Origin: Candidatus Methanocomedens sp.
Lineage (GTDB): Archaea > Halobacteriota > Methanosarcinia > Methanosarcinales > Methanocomedenaceae
Length of the DNA stretch: 5,722 nt
NCBI GenBank assembly: GCA_013374385.1
Contig: QBUR01000115.1
Coordinates: 1 to 5,722 of the forward strand
Direction: 5' to 3'
Shown: positions 5,598 through 5,722 of the stretch, one piece after another
How the letters are laid out: the number at the start of each line of letters is the position of its first letter
Numbering within the stretch: the stretch's first letter is position 1
Position numbers and translations under genes: made by a program
The notes under the pieces: generated by a model
Told to the model about the DNA's origin: nothing
Seen by the model: the letters and a program-made list of their open reading frames with translations, nothing else
Database searches by the model: none

Positions 5598-5605
5598 TTT
5601 ATAGA
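5598..5605 (+). promoter_or_regulatory. Candidate TATA box of the right-edge gene
   Basis: TTTATAGA on the plus strand predicts a transcription start near 5625. A second A/T stretch, ATTAAATATT (5609-5618), would predict a start near 5639. Both fit a plus-strand gene beginning between 5639 and 5699. Confidence 0.35.
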
Positions 5606-5622
5606 GAGATTAAATATTCTAT

Positions 5623-5636
5623 CAGTTACTTAACTG
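5623..5636. repeat. Inverted repeat CAGTTA-CT-TAACTG
   Basis: A perfect 6-bp inverted repeat with a 2-bp centre, located at the predicted transcription start of the right-edge gene and just before ATG 5639. The placement suits an operator bound by a dimeric regulator; the short centre makes an RNA hairpin unlikely. Confidence 0.4.
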
Positions 5637-5698
5637 TTATGAAGTGCGATACTTTACAGCCCAGGTCCGGGAGTGGAATTGGGATGAGGAGTGCCGCC

Positions 5699-5722
5699 AT
5701 GGTTGTTAAAATACAAAACAAA
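5699..5722 (+). CDS. Start of an unidentified plus-strand gene (cut by window edge)
   Basis: ATG 5699 is preceded by a strong ribosome binding site, GAGGAG (5686-5691), at a spacing of 7 nt, and opens MVVKIQNK before the sequence ends. In-frame ATGs also lie at 5684 and 5639 with no stop between, so the protein could begin up to 20 residues earlier (MKCDTLQPRSGSGIGMRSAA), but 5639 has no ribosome binding site and 5684 has only a distant GGAG. The gene is divergent from manC. Eight residues give no clue to function. Confidence 0.5.

Overview
The window looks like a stretch of chromosome from a euryarchaeon, most likely a methanogen or an anaerobic methane oxidiser of the Methanosarcinales type. 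The evidence is an archaeal RadA recombinase, an archaeal-type phosphoglycolate phosphatase, an archaeal-type DUF89 protein, archaeal TATA boxes 20-30 nt before likely transcription starts, and ribosome binding sites of the GGAG/GGTGA type. The taxonomic call is an inference from gene families only; no rRNA or tRNA gene is present to settle it.

Layout from left to right. Positions 1-1280 (minus strand): radA, with a phosphoglycolate phosphatase gene translationally coupled behind it (GTGA overlap) and running off the left edge. The radA leader carries a TATA box and a pair of GTGCACCA repeats 23 bp apart. Positions 1280-1591 (minus): the C-terminal third of a family-4 glycosyltransferase that has lost its 5' end; what is left begins exactly at the stop codon of the next gene. 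Positions 1594-2463 (minus): a complete DUF89 metal-dependent phosphatase using a TTG start. Positions 2525-2917 (plus): a small helical, charged protein of unknown function, head to head with the DUF89 gene. Positions 2974-3796 (minus): an MntA-HepT (MNT-HEPN) toxin-antitoxin operon with all catalytic motifs visible and its own promoter. Positions 3797-4121: non-coding, with a small hairpin and a 20-nt near-repeat. Positions 4122-5489 (minus): a bifunctional mannose-1-phosphate guanylyltransferase / mannose-6-phosphate isomerase (ManC type). Positions 5490-5722: a divergent promoter region and the first codons of a plus-strand gene cut by the right edge.

There is no single pathway. radA and the phosphatase are housekeeping (DNA recombination and repair; 2-phosphoglycolate salvage or related dephosphorylation). 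ManC and the glycosyltransferase remnant both point to surface-glycan or exopolysaccharide synthesis (GDP-mannose supply and sugar transfer), and the toxin-antitoxin pair between them is typical of a rearranged accessory segment.

The most notable point is the start of manC. The open frame extends 52 codons upstream of the first conventional start codon and contains the essential GGSGTRLWP nucleotide-binding signature, but between the in-frame TGA stop and this motif there is no ATG, GTG or TTG. The codon in the place of the initiator is ATC, 6 nt after a GGTGA ribosome binding site. No clearly new multi-gene system was found.
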